Shown: positions 50,994 through 61,930, counted from the stretch's first letter. The stretch: 64,000 bases of DNA from CAVOGJ01 sp963695405 (GCA_963695405.1 CAVOGJ010000001.1:293479-357478); one strand, 5' to 3'. The notes: generated by a model from the letters alone, not told the origin. Program-made: numbers and translations.

Positions 50994-53900
50994 ATCCCAT
51001 TCCGCCCACGCGAGATCAATTTCTTTCACCCGCTCCGCCCGCCCGCGGGTGGCAGCCGTCGTCAACTGCCGCTCATACGAACCCATATCGGTTCCATCGC
51101 TGAGGATGCCGTTCACGACGGCCGGATCGTCAATCGTGCGAGCCATACCGCGCTGATCCGTGAGCAATCCATCGGCATTCCCCGCATCGATCGCCGGGCT
51201 GCCGCCCTGCAGCGCGTGCGTCCACGTCGGCCCCTCGTTGTCGGCCAAGGGGTCAAGCATGGGATCGATCACCGACAGGATGTCATTGCCGCCGACAAAG
51301 TTCCCCTTCGCATCTGCGGTTGGCGACGCAGCAAGGTTCGTGCCACTGCGTGTGCCAATCAGGCTGTTCGTCACCACGAGATCGCCGTTGGGCCAGAGAA
51401 GATCACTGGCCACATCGCCGCTAACAGCCTGGCGGGTATTTCCCGCGACGATCGAATTGTTGATGGTCGCCCTGGCCATCGCGGCGGCATGATTGCTCCC
51501 GCCTCGAATGGCACCCCCGTACGCCATGACGCCCGTTGTCCGATTCAGCGTGATGGTCGAATTGTAAATGCCCACGTCGCCGATACTATGGATCGCTCCT
51601 CCGTCGCCGACGGCGGCATTCCCCGAAATCGTCGAATTGGATATCTGCAGGACCGGATCGACCTCGGCCATAAAAATGGCGCCCCCATGGGCACCGGCTC
51701 CCAGAGCCTCATTGGCATGCAGCGTGCTGTTGGAAATGATGGTCGACCCGTGGCTGCCGATCGCGCCACCACTTGCTCCCTGGCCACGCGTCACATTCCC
51801 GCGGAGTGTTGACGTATCGAGAATCAGCGATCCCGCACTGCGAAACAGCACGGCGGCTCCACTTCCCGCACTCCCCGCAGCCATCGTCGCTCCGCCAGTG
51901 AGTGTCAAGCCGGCCACCGTAAAGTCGGCCGTCGGCGAAGTCACGTGAAAAATCCGCGACATGCCCCCCGCATCGATGGTCGGAGCGGCAGCAAGTCCCT
52001 CGGCAGACACAATGAGTGAATCGGCGACAACGAATTCGCCGCTTGACAACACGATCGACTGGCCAGCCAGGCTCGCCACAAATTCAATGGCCTGCATGCC
52101 TTCCAATACATTGGCCGCAGCGACGGCCTCGCGGAGACTCACGTCACCCGGCGAGTAATCCCCGTCGTCCTCATCGATCGCCAAATCCACCACGACCGAC
52201 AACTCATTTTCGGATTGCCGTTCGTAGGCCCCCATATCCACGACGGCACCCAGGCTCATTCCGCCGCTGGCGATCCGCCGCGCCGCCCCCCCCCCGCTGA
52301 TCGGTCGCGGGTCCCGCGGGCAAGGTCGGATCGCCGGCGTCGACCGCTGGGCTACCAATTGATAATGCGTGGGTGGGCGTCCGACCGCCATTCAAGGCCA
52401 GCGGCCCCAAACGGGGATCAATAGCCCCGCCAAGTCGACTGCCAATCAGATTGCCGTTCGCATCGGCCGTCGGCGACTCCTTCAAGCCGGTTCCTTCGTT
52501 CACACCAATCAGGCTATACGTCGCCGAAACAGCGTCCACGCCGGCAGCCAGGTCATCCCCTCGGTTCCCAGCCACGATGACGTGGGAAAGATCAAGCAGC
52601 CCCAGGGCCATCAATCCGCCACCCGCGTCGGCCATGTTGTCAGTGATGGTCGAGTGGAGCAGCGTGGCGTTGCCCGCGACAGAGGCGCCGCCACCGTCAT
52701 TGGCACTGTTTCCACTCATCGTCGAGTTGAGCATGGTCATCGCCGCTGCGGCGCGAATGCCGCCCCCGGAACCCTTCGCCGCATTGTCGCTGATCGTAGA
52801 TGCTACGATTTGAACGGGTCCCGACGCGGCGACCGCGCCTCCGTCACCGGCGGCCGCATTCCCTCGGATCCATGTCCGGTCCAGCTCGAGCAGTGCCGCA
52901 CCGTCCGCGAGAATGGCGCCCCCCGAGCCGCTGGCTTGGCCACCTCGCAGTTCGAGACTGCGGAACGCGACGGCTTCGCCGCTGGCCGCAGTCACGTGGA
53001 ACAGCCGCGAATTTCCACCCGCATCGATCGCGACGCCGGCGTTCTGTCCGCTTCCGTCGATCGTGAGCGACTCGGTAATCGAGATCTCACCCAGCGTCAG
53101 CTCAAGCACGCTGCCATCGAGATCGGGCGAAAAAGTTACGGTCTGGACCCCAGCGATTTCATTGGCTGCCTGGATGACCTCACGCAAACTGAACTGCCCA
53201 TCGTCATTCACTTCATCGACGCTGGTAGTGACCACGAACGTCGGGCTTACGGTCACATCGAAAAACTCGACATCCGCCAGTGGCGGTTGCCCGTCGTCCA
53301 CCACGAGCACTCCAAACGTATGCGGGCCGATGTCGGCAAGTGTCGGCGTCCAGGCGATCAACGCGGTCCCATTTCCCTGATCAGTAATGGTGGCCCCGTC
53401 TGGAGAATCGGCGTTCAGTTGATAGACAAGATCGTCATTCTCCGCATCGGTCGCCTCGACCAGCAGTTCGAACCTGACGCCGGGAATGAGCGGCTCGTTC
53501 ACTTCGATCGGCATCAGATCAGGAGCCGTATTGGTGACTTCGAGCACGTCGACCTCAATCGTGGCTTGGGCCGAGAGCGGCCCACCACTGCCGAAATTCC
53601 CCAAGTCGCTCACCTCAATCGTGATCGTGTCGCTGCCAATGAACGGAGCCGTTCGTTGATAAGTAAGATTCGCCAGGAGCGCATTCAGTTCCGACTGGGT
53701 GCCGTTCAGCGTAATCGACATGCCCTCTTGGCCATGGGTCGCCACCACACCTTGCAGTGCCGACACCGAGACTTCCAGCAGGCCCGTCCCCTCCTCTGCG
53801 TCCCGGTCGGAAACGGAAATTCCGGTTAGAAACAGTGTGTCGTCGGTCAACACCGATTGGGGCCCTGGCACCTCCAGTTCGGGTGCGTCGTTGACGGCCT

Positions 53901-55032
53901 GGACATCAATCATTAGGGAGTTCATGCCTACCAGGCTACCGCCGGCGCCGGTGTTCCCCAGGTCGTCAGCGTCGATCTGGAGCGTATCGGTCCCCTGAAA
54001 ATCACGATCCGGCGTGTAGAGGAAACTCGCAAGCGCGGCGTTCACATCCATCAGTGACCCCTGCACAACCAGGCTGGTATCCTCGCTGCCGTCACCCATC
54101 ACAAACGTCAAACCGGACACGTTGGTCAACGTCAGCACACCGTGGTTGACGGAAAGGGAGACCTCGGTTCGATCCGACCCCAATGGGTCGGCACCATCCA
54201 CATCACTGATCGAGACGCCGCTGATGACGACACTGACATCCTCGTCGACACCCAGTGGTGCCGGCACACTGACCTGTGGTTGGTCATTCACCGCATTCAC
54301 GGTGATGGCGAACGTCTGTGACTCACTGGTGTCCATACCGCCATTGGCCGTACCGCCATCATCCATCAGGGCGACTGTAATTTCGGCCGTGCCAAAGGCG
54401 TTGTCCGCGGGCGTGAACGTCAATGTCCCAGCGGACGAAATCACCGGTGGTTCGGCAAACAGGCTGAGATTCGAATTGGCTTGAATGATGAACGAGACCT
54501 GTTGTCCGGTCTCGTCGAGTCCACCTGGAGAAATGTCAGTAGCAAAATCCGGAATCGACTGTGGTCCGGCATCCTCGTCGATCATCAGCGAATCTTCGAC
54601 CAGCGAGAAAGTGGGTGGTTCGTTACCTGCCAGCACGTTAATTTCGAAATAGCTTGCGGCGGCCAGGGCAGGTGATCCGTCGTCGATGGCAATCACGACG
54701 ATGCGATCGCTTCCCAACTGTTCGATCGTGGGCGACCAACGAAAATCGCCCGACCGAGTGATCGTGGCTCCCGCCGGCGTATCTTCTGGATCGGGATCGA
54801 GCAGTATATTGACAGGCGTGTCGGCACCGTCCTCGTCCGCGTAAACAGCCCCGGCGTCGAAAATATTGAAAGCCAGGACTTGGCCGACACGAACTTGCTG
54901 GGCTGGCAGGCCACTAAAATCAAGAGTCGGTGCACAATTACCCGCAATGGGCCCGGCATTGAGGACCAGCCGCGATTCGAGGAGCTCCAGTGTGCCAAGC
55001 TTTCGTCGTCGTGCGTGTCTCATGGTGCTCAT
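50931..55032 (-). CDS. Giant surface protein: cadherin-like repeats and two CSLREA/parallel beta-helix regions (one frame break)
   Basis: The ATG at 55032 follows AGGGGA and gives MSTMRHARRRKLGTLELLESRLVLNAG, the planctomycete secreted-protein N-terminal motif. Next come cadherin/Ig-like repeats marked by VNDQPQV, VNDAPEL, and the dystroglycan-like TNTAPDLMPI...DAENDDLVYQL. Two similar halves follow, each with a SLREVIQAAN or SLREAVAAAN motif, a beta-helix of GNSA/STISDN-type repeats, and an end with SPAVDAGD...DQRG. The frame breaks in a run of ten C's (52286-52295); removing one gives DQRGGGAARRIASGG and continues to 50931. About 1366 residues. An adhesive or carbohydrate-binding surface role is inferred. 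The final residues are encoded by the 148-bp repeat. Confidence 0.78.
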
Positions 55033-55165
55033 GCTCAAATCCCCTGTGGAAGGATCCGCCGGCCGAGAGCCCGGCCCTGCGTGCAAGGAGGACGCCGACG
55101 GATCACAGCGGTAGCCAGAGAAAGCCCATAACTTACCCCGAATCCGCGGCCCTGGGGAGCAAAAT

Positions 55166-57397
55166 TCAGGACGAATTGGAAGGAGCGGTCTGCTCGAGGG
55201 CCAACGCCTTCAGGCCGCGGAGATCGAGCTTCCCGGTTCCCAATACGGGAATCTCGGTGACTTTGAGAAAACTGTCGGGAGAGGGGACGTAGATATTGGG
55301 CAGTCCCAACTGGACGAGCTGGCTCCTTAGTTCGTCGGGCGATTTCTCCAGCGTGGTGTACAGCACGATCAGCCGTTCGCCCTTCTTAGGGTCCGGCACG
55401 GCAGTCACGGCCAAGGTCAACCCTTCCTCATCTTCCCTACCGAGCAATTCACCGAGCGTCTCTTCGAGCTTAATATGAGGCACCATTTCACCACCGATCT
55501 TGGAGAAGCGACTCTCTCGACCCGTGATGTGAATAAATCCATCTTCGTCCACAACGCCGATATCCCCCGTCACGTACCAGCCATCCCGGAGGACCTTGGC
55601 CGTTGATTCGGGTTGGTTCAGATAGCCCTGCATCACGTTGGGCCCCTTGATCAACAGCATGCCGTCCTGACCAACGGTCAGATCCTGCCCCGTTTCAGGG
55701 TGCACGGTTTTGGCCGCCACGTTGGGCACGGGCCGACCCACGCTCCCCTCCTTGCAATCGATCTGCGATCCACCGGCCGAACGAGTGGGCGGCACATTCA
55801 CCGACACCAGCGGCGACAATTCCGTACAGCCATAGCCCTCAACGGGTCGTACTCCGTACTTCTCCTCAAAAGCGTCGCTTAACGTGAGCGGAAGTTTCTC
55901 CGCTCCCGCGACCACGACGTCCAGCGTCTTGAATTGCTCGGGCGTGCAGCGTTTGATGTAGCTGCGGAGAAAAGTCGGCGTGGCTAACAGCACGGTCGCG
56001 CCATGCTTCTTGACGAGCATACCGATCCGCTTGGCATCGAGGGGCGAGTAATGGTAGATCGCCTTCAGATCGAGGGCCGCCGGCGTCCACAAAGTCACCG
56101 TAAAGCCGAAGGAATGGAAGAACGGGAGCACGCCGACGATCACGTCAGTCGCGTTCAGGTGGACGACCTGATCGATGGCCTCGACATTGGACGCGATGTT
56201 ATCGTAGGAGAGCATGACTCCCTTCGGCGTCCCGGTCGAACCGGAGGTAAAGATAATCGTCGCCAGATCTTCACCGCGAATCTGCTGCAGGCCAAGCAAG
56301 CGGGAGACAAGCCACGCGGGCCAGACAAAGGCGCCCAAGGCACCCGCAACTTTGTCGGCGAGCGTGACCTTGTCTTTGAAGTCTTCGAGTTCTACTACTT
56401 GTGCGTTTAGTTTCAGATCCAGCTTGCTGAGCACCTGACGGCTGGTCAGGATGTGTTTGATGCCAGCCGCCGCGACGCATTCGTTCAGCACGGCCGACGA
56501 AACGGTATAGTTCAGGTGAATAGGGACGCGCTGGTCGAGGGCCAGCGCCATATTGGCGATGACGCCTCCATTGGAGGGGGGCAAGAGCACGCCGACGTTC
56601 TTTTCGTTCGCTTGCAAGACATGTCGTCGCAAGAGTCGTCGCAGGATCAGCGTCCGCAGCAGTAAATTGCCACCGGTCACGTCGCCACTGCTCGAATCGG
56701 CGATCTTTGCCGCGAACTTTCGTCGCTTGCACATCCGGATCATGGCCTGAGGTAACGACATAAACGCGTGTGAACGGTGCTTCACGGCTTCAGTTCCCAT
56801 TTGCTGGACGGTTTGCCGGACAACGTGCCGGTCCTGCAGGTTCTGCAGGGGAGTGCCATAGTAAATCGATACAGGATACCGCCATGTTTTCGGCCACTTA
56901 AAGAAGAACTTCCCACCCGAATAGCTGAAAATGCTGCCCCAGAGTTCATCCAGATAGACGGGGACGACGACGGCGTTGGTCCCCGACAGTGCCTTCATGA
57001 AGCCGGGTCGAAAGCTCTGCAGTTGTCCGGTCCGCGTAATGCCTCCCTCGGCAAAAATACAGACGACCTCGCCATTTTGCAAAGCCGCTTGTGCTTGCTG
57101 CAGGGCGCGCACGATCGACTTGGGCCCGCCGCTGATCAGGATCGCATCCCAGCGACGGGCCCACCACTGCATGAAACGACTTTGAAAATTCCCGGCGTAA
57201 ACGAGCATGCAGACGGGCCGACGGGTCATCATCATGATCAGAAAACCGTCGATCCACGAGACATGGTTCGGCAGCAGCAACACGCCGCCTTCGGCTGGCA
57301 CCTGGTCACTACCAAAAACGCGGATGCGGTAAAAACAGCGAAAAATCGTCCGCACCAGCAGTTTAAACACCTTCTGCGACGAGCGTAGCTGCTTCAT
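55166..57397 (-). CDS. Acyltransferase/acyl-ACP synthetase fusion (Aas-like)
   Basis: The ATG at 57397 (MKQLRSSQKVFKLLVRTIF) gives 743 residues. The N-terminal PlsC-type acyltransferase (about 1-210) has LLPNHVSWIDG (H-x4-D), FAEGGITRTGQ and VVPVYLDELWG. The C-terminal AMP-forming domain has TIIFTSGSTGTPKGVMLS, GYGCTELSPLVSVN, GWYVTGDIG and RFSKIGGEMVPHI. This architecture is that of 2-acylglycerophosphoethanolamine acyltransferase/acyl-ACP synthetase, which re-acylates lysophospholipid at the inner membrane. The usual major-facilitator flippase part is missing and only two domains are present. Monocistronic. Confidence 0.85.
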   Translation of the reverse strand: MKQLRSSQKVFKLLVRTIFRCFYRIRVFGSDQVPAEGGVLLLPNHVSWIDGFLIMMMTRRPVCMLVYAGNFQSRFMQWWARRWDAILISGGPKSIVRALQQAQAALQNGEVVCIFAEGGITRTGQLQSFRPGFMKALSGTNAVVVPVYLDELWGSIFSYSGGKFFFKWPKTWRYPVSIYYGTPLQNLQDRHVVRQTVQQMGTEAVKHRSHAFMSLPQAMIRMCKRRKFAAKIADSSSGDVTGGNLLLRTLILRRLLRRHVLQANEKNVGVLLPPSNGGVIANMALALDQRVPIHLNYTVSSAVLNECVAAAGIKHILTSRQVLSKLDLKLNAQVVELEDFKDKVTLADKVAGALGAFVWPAWLVSRLLGLQQIRGEDLATIIFTSGSTGTPKGVMLSYDNIASNVEAIDQVVHLNATDVIVGVLPFFHSFGFTVTLWTPAALDLKAIYHYSPLDAKRIGMLVKKHGATVLLATPTFLRSYIKRCTPEQFKTLDVVVAGAEKLPLTLSDAFEEKYGVRPVEGYGCTELSPLVSVNVPPTRSAGGSQIDCKEGSVGRPVPNVAAKTVHPETGQDLTVGQDGMLLIKGPNVMQGYLNQPESTAKVLRDGWYVTGDIGVVDEDGFIHITGRESRFSKIGGEMVPHIKLEETLGELLGREDEEGLTLAVTAVPDPKKGERLIVLYTTLEKSPDELRSQLVQLGLPNIYVPSPDSFLKVTEIPVLGTGKLDLRGLKALALEQTAPSNSS

Positions 57398-57751
57398 AAG
57401 TGACTCGAGCGAAGAGTGGGGCCGTTCGATTTGGTTTCGGAATGGCTGGCCGGGGCCAGCGAATGTTGGGTCCCGCGGGCGCACGGTGATAGCCCAACTG
57501 GGCGCATTCGGCAAGCCGTAGCGGCAAGGCAAAGGCCTCACTGCCTAATCAGTACCATTCCCGGCAGTTTAGCACCGCGTCAGACATGCCTCGCTACCGA
57601 CCTTGCAACGGTGGACCGCTGCCTGACAGCTACGCATCCAGCGTCAGGTGAAAACTCGCCTTGCTCCCAGACCTTCGAATTCCTACAGTTCCGCCCGACA
57701 GCGGTCCGGTGTGGGGTCCGCACGAGCGGTTGAGTCAAGGAATCGACCATC
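57398..57751. other. Divergent intergenic region, nothing recognised
   Basis: This gap between the Aas-like gene and the small membrane protein shows no convincing frame, repeat or promoter. Confidence 0.3.
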
Positions 57752-58066
57752 ATGGGCAAGATTGGTACCTTCTTTTTCGGTGTCCTGATTGGCGGCGTGT
57801 CGGTCTGGTGGATGCTTCATTTTCACGTGGTCCGTGCCGCGGATGGACTGCACATCGTGCCGAAAGTGACTTCGGCTTTTGCCGGCGCCTACGTCGACAT
57901 CCGCTCCTTTGGCATCAACGAATGGGCCGAGCACCAGGAGTTGGCGTTTGCCATTTCTCGAGCCCAAAAGCAAGAGCTGCTGCAAGGGGCCCCCTTGCAG
58001 ACATTCCAGAATGCCGTGAATCAAGCGTTCGATCAATCGAACGCGCGGACGACCGATCGGCGCTGA
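57752..58066 (+). CDS. Small membrane protein of unknown function
   Basis: The ATG at 57752 follows AAGGA. Residues 5-22 (GTFFFGVLIGGVSVWWML) form one membrane helix; the periplasmic part includes GLHIVPKVTSAFAGAYVDIRSFGINEWAEHQELAFAI. It is 104 residues, of a type I believe recurs in Pirellula-like genomes. It may share a message with the next small gene, 127 bases downstream. Confidence 0.6.
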   Translation: MGKIGTFFFGVLIGGVSVWWMLHFHVVRAADGLHIVPKVTSAFAGAYVDIRSFGINEWAEHQELAFAISRAQKQELLQGAPLQTFQNAVNQAFDQSNARTTDRR

Positions 58067-58193
58067 AAACTCACCGCGGCCGTTAAATTCGGCGTCAACG
58101 GCTACCGATTCAAGTCTCCCCGCTCGTCGGTACGATGCTGGACGATGCCAGTGCACTAGCGCAACGGCAGTTTGCCGTTCAGGGAGAAAACAG

Positions 58194-58472
58194 ATGAGCC
58201 AACGTTATTTTATTGTGGGCGTCCTTGCACTGCTCATCGGAATCCAGTTGCGGGGAGTCGAATCATTCGTGCTCACTCAGAAGGCCAGCACCTTCATCGA
58301 GAACAAGGTGCGACAGACGCAGATGGATGGGGCGGATCCTTATGGATCGCTGCTGATGACAGCCGGGCCGGTGCCCAAGAAAACGATCCAACCGCCCAGG
58401 TGGCTGGGCTGGGCCATGCTTTCGGCGGGGGCCGTCCTCGTGCTGCATGGGCTGACCACGCGGCGGCTCTAG
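58194..58472 (+). CDS. Small two-helix membrane protein
   Basis: The ATG at 58194 follows GGGAGAAAACAG. Two hydrophobic segments (YFIVGVLALLIGIQL and WLGWAMLSAGAVLVLHGL) flank a polar centre; 92 residues. A short hairpin AACGGCA-GTT-TGCCGTT (58163-58179) lies just before the ribosome site. Function unknown. Confidence 0.6.
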   Translation: MSQRYFIVGVLALLIGIQLRGVESFVLTQKASTFIENKVRQTQMDGADPYGSLLMTAGPVPKKTIQPPRWLGWAMLSAGAVLVLHGLTTRRL

Positions 58473-58579
58473 CCGTCGTTTGGGTTGAGGGCCAATCGAG
58501 AGGTCGTCCGCGTGCGGGTCGACGGGTCCGCTTGACACCCTGGCGGCGAGCCCTATCATGAGTCGGTTCCACGACTTAC

Positions 58580-58614
58580 CGATTTGGCGGAGGGCGGGTC
58601 AGTCCGCCAAATCG
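58580..58614. promoter_or_regulatory. 12-bp inverted repeat upstream of the STAS gene
   Basis: CGATTTGGCGGA (58580-58591) and TCCGCCAAATCG (58603-58614) form perfect 12-bp arms with an 11-base spacer, about 107 bases before the STAS start. It may be an operator or a terminator of the preceding small gene; no T-run follows. Confidence 0.5.
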
Positions 58615-58720
58615 CAAAATTGACGCGTGAGTCATGTGGATATATTTGTCGGGCAGGAACGGTAAACCGGTGGCGATTTCCCGCGGGAGGTCGGAAAACT
58701 AGAAAAGTGACGGCAGCAGC

Positions 58721-59080
58721 ATGACCGATTATCAGCAGGTAACGATTGTCGACGTCGGAAAGGTGACGGTTGTCGGCTTTCGCACGAATAAGATCATTGA
58801 CGAAATGCATGTGAAGCGATTCGGCGAGGAATTGCTGTCATTGATCGAGGAGGATGGGAAAACTGCCCTCTTATTGAACTTTGAGAATGTCGAATTTCTT
58901 TCGAGTGCTGCCCTCGGTCACTTAATCAAGCTCGACAAACGGGCGAAAGCGAAGAAGGCCAAGATTGTATTGACGAACATCAAGCCCTCGATTTACGAGG
59001 TATTCGCGATCACCCGCCTGGACAAGTTGTTTAAGATCAAGAACACGCAGGCGGAAGGCATGAAGGAGTTGGGTGCCTAG
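58721..59080 (+). CDS. STAS-domain protein (anti-sigma factor antagonist-like)
   Basis: The 119-residue protein is a single STAS domain: KVTVVGFRTNKIIDE, then TALLLNFENVEFLSSAALGHLIKLDKRAKAKKAKIVLTNIKPSIYEVFAITRLDKLFKI. The Ser pair in FLSSAALG is at the site that anti-sigma kinases phosphorylate in SpoIIAA/RsbV. It probably works in a partner-switch pathway in the cytoplasm. No RsbW-like kinase or phosphatase gene is adjacent. Confidence 0.85.
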   Translation: MTDYQQVTIVDVGKVTVVGFRTNKIIDEMHVKRFGEELLSLIEEDGKTALLLNFENVEFLSSAALGHLIKLDKRAKAKKAKIVLTNIKPSIYEVFAITRLDKLFKIKNTQAEGMKELGA

Positions 59081-59193
59081 CCGGCGTGACCGGTGGGACC
59101 GGCCCAAGCGGCCGCCAGGAACCGGTCGTTCCAACCGACGGCTATTGAGAACCGGTGACGAATTCCGTCGGGTCGAGTAAACTGTCATTTCAT

Positions 59194-59272
<79 letters not shown>

Positions 59273-59316
59273 TTCATTCGGCCTCGAAACTGGCCGACAA
59301 TCCCGTTAACCAAAAT

Positions 59317-59344
59317 CGCCGAGAGATTCGTCTCTCGGCGTTTT
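59317..59344 (+). terminator. Intrinsic terminator after tRNA-Asn
   Basis: CGCCGAGAGA and TCTCTCGGCG form a perfect 10-bp stem closed by a TTCG tetraloop, followed by TTTT, 48 bases past the tRNA. Confidence 0.9.
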
Positions 59345-59465
59345 GCGTTTGGGGCCTATTCTGCAGGGGTTTCGCGGCAAACCGGCCTCCCGCCAAAACT
59401 CTCGGTTTCGAAGAATACACTCTGGGATTCGGTCCCCACCATGGGAGAAGAAAAGGAGAAGAAAA

Positions 59466-59851
59466 GGGGACAGGTCTATTTTTAGGGTTTCAACCATGTT
59501 GTAGTTTCTTTGCCATCGGGTGACATGGGCGATTGTCAAGCGCTGTATGAATCGACCGAGATCGCCGTTCTTTTCCGGCCAGAGTACGAAATGTCAGTGA
59601 TTGGGCATCAGGCAGTCACTCAACAGCCGCACTTCGCGATTTTCCGCCGTCTCCACAATGATCCGCTCGAAAGCCAGGTAATCATCGTCGCTGAAACGAG
59701 TTATTGCCGAACCACCCCCCGATTGAGTTTAAGGTAAACGTATCCTCCGCGAGCGTAACGGGCATTGCGGGGACTCTCTAGGTGCTAAAGAATCGCCCCT
59801 CTTCTCGTCACGAACTGGACCGGTCCCCGTTCTTCCCCCGGACCTGTCCCC
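59466..59851. repeat. Inverted GGGGACAGGTC motif flanking the RAYT remnant
   Basis: GGGGACAGGTC is at 59466-59476 and its reverse complement at 59841-59851. I recall this motif as being common next to Y1/RAYT-type transposase genes in environmental bacteria; it brackets the transposase remnant here. Confidence 0.5.
59490..59770 (-). pseudogene. Remnant of a REP-associated tyrosine transposase (RAYT, Y1 family)
   Basis: On the minus strand, 59769 leftwards reads RNARYARGGYVY and LNRGVVRQ, like the RAYT N-terminus. After a frame change it reads DDDYLAFERIIVETAENREV and RLLSDCLMPNH-stop-HFVLWPEKNGDLGRFIQRL, then TRWQRNYNM. RAYT proteins carry the HUH pattern MPNHWH here; the codon between the two histidines is TGA (minus strand, 59594-59596), so the catalytic motif itself has a stop. 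The C-terminal third is lost. It is clearly dead. A second frame break and an in-frame stop near LNRGVVRQ confirm decay. Confidence 0.75.
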
Positions 59852-59898
59852 GTTTTTCGCCCTTCTCGGATTCCTGCACCCAGGGCGAGCGGCCGCAG

Positions 59899-59930
59899 GA
59901 CTACAAGCCCGACGCGCCAGCGAGTGAACT
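59899..59930. repeat. Possible dispersed repeat (GACGCGCCAGCGAGTGAA)
   Basis: The string CTACAAGCCCGACGCGCCAG followed by CGAGTGAA resembles a repeat that I recall as very frequent in planctomycete genomes. Recalled from memory; not verifiable here. Confidence 0.35.
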
Positions 59931-60043
59931 TGTATCGGGTTTGAACCTCGCGATGACCAAGGTTCACTTGCTTGCGCCGCGGGCTTGTTTTGTAAGCGTC
60001 TCTGAGCACCATTGGCCAGGGGAGCGGAGCGGCGGCCTGATTG

Positions 60044-61850
60044 TCAGGCGGTTGGCCGCGGCTGGAGCTTGGCGTGGCGTTTTTGAGTGGCACGGCGGCG
60101 CTGACGCTTTTCTCGTTTGCGGATCTCGCGGTCGCGGCGTTCGTCCTGACGATAGGTTCGAATCGACCTCGGGTGATCCGCCGCCCAGTTCCAAGGCAGC
60201 ATCGGCTCGTAATCTGTCTCCCCAGCAAGCAGCCTCTTTAATACATCGTCAACGTACGCCCAAACGTCCAGATCGTTTCGATGGGCACTGCTGACCAAGC
60301 TGAGGAAGCCCGCATTGCGTTCGCCCCCAGCAAGGCTCCCGGCGAAGATCCAGTTCTTTCGTCCAACGGCGACGTCGCGCATCAGCTGCTCGCACAGATT
60401 GTTGTCCTGTAGCAGATCCGCATCGTCCAGGTAGCGAGTCAGCTCGTCCCAGTGATTACGAACATAGTTCAGCGCTTTGCGCAGGTCACTCTTAGGCAAC
60501 ACGACTTGCTCCGTCCGGTCATCCACCGCGTCGAGCTCGGCACGCATCAGATCCCACACTGGTTTCTGCCGCCCGCGACGAGCCGCCAGTAACGCATCGC
60601 CGCAGAGCGATTGCTCCTGCGCCTCCGATTCCAGATCGTACAACAACCAGTACCAGTCCATCCATTTCTTGCGATCAGCCGGATAGTCCTCCGCGTTCTC
60701 AAATTTCCGCCGAGCGTGAGCGTTGCACGCAGCGCGCACGATCGCGCCATCGGAGTTGGCAGCAATCGCGCCGAACCCGTGCCAACAGTCACCGAGAATC
60801 GTGCCTGAAAAGTTTTCAAAGAACAACTCCGGGCCGTCCCGACCAACGCTCCGCGTCGGACCCGCGGCTGACGGTAAAGTCAAACATGTTCAGTTTCACC
60901 GTCACTCCACGATAGGCCCACATCTTGGCGTTGATGCTCGACTTGTTCTCCCTTAAAGCTTGTTCATAAACTTCGGCGGCCCGCTTTTGTTTCGGGTCCT
61001 CCAGATCAAAATCGGGAGGCACCTTCGGATACAACAGCGTAATTCCCGTGTCATCGCAGGCGATCACCACATCGGCCAGCAGGGTTTGCCGAAAGTAGTT
61101 CAGTAGCGGCTGGAGGATGAAGTAGCTGTTCGTCAGAATGTTCAACAGTAGGCTGCGAGAGGGAGCCCAACCGCTACCGGCGAACAGGTTCTGCAGTCGG
61201 TACAGCGTCAGGAAGTAGCCGTACTTGTGCGTGATGATTTGCGTGGCGACGGACGTATCGTACTTGTCGCCTTCCACGATTCCGGTAGGACGTTCCGCCG
61301 AAGCAATGCCACACTGAGGTTGATTCGGGCAAGCGTACTTCTTGTATTTCGAAACGTGAACTTCCAGCTTGGCCGGGATCATCACCAGCTTCTCTCGCAC
61401 GTCCCACATCGATTCAGGTAGCAATTGTTTCTGACCGTGCTCGGGACAGACTTTTTCGGCCTCGGGAGCATCGACGGTTTCTTCAACCCGAGGCAAGTGA
61501 GCGGGTAAGGCGTGTGATTGTTTCTTGGGCTTGCGGCGCTTATGAGCCGGGATCAGGTTGGCTTCTTCAACTGCCTCGGCCAAGCCGTCCGCCGCATCGG
61601 CGGCATCCTCGGTATCGCCAAAGTCAATGCGCAGTTGATCAGGATCAGCGATATAGCGCTCGCTCTTCTTGCCGAACCGTTCACGGAATAGCTGGAGATA
61701 GTCTTTTTCCAGCTGCCGGTTCTTGGCTTCGAGTTGACAGATGATGTCTTTGTTCTGAGCGATCTCGTGTTCTTGCGCATGCACCACTTTCGACTGCTCT
61801 TGAACCAAGTCGAGCAATTGTTGTTTCGAAAGTGTCGCTGGATTGATCAT
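60044..61850 (-). CDS. tnpC: IS66 transposase TnpC, interrupted by a frameshift
   Basis: The ATG at 61850 starts MINPATLSKQQLLDLVQEQS. A leucine-rich coiled coil is followed by the IS66 zinc finger (CPEHGQ, CPNQPQCG) and the DDE core: VIACDDTGITLLYP (first Asp), GTILGDCWHGFGAI (second Asp) and DNNLCEQLMRDVAVGRKNWIFAGS (Glu). The frame breaks near 60845-60846; removing one base joins SRGSDAER to GRDGPELFFE. The C-terminal end is very basic. Joined length about 600 residues, slightly above the family norm. Confidence 0.85.
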
Positions 61851-61930
61851 GCCTCCAAACATAAAACAGCCGGCCTTGGCTAGCAAGCCGAAGGCAGGCT
61901 GTTTGAGAACTTTTTCCAAAAGTTTTTCCG

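Noticed and set aside
52369..53829. 486-codon plus-strand frame opposite the giant surface protein
   Set aside because: Arg- and Ala-rich product without motifs; the minus strand has clear cadherin-like and beta-helix repeats.
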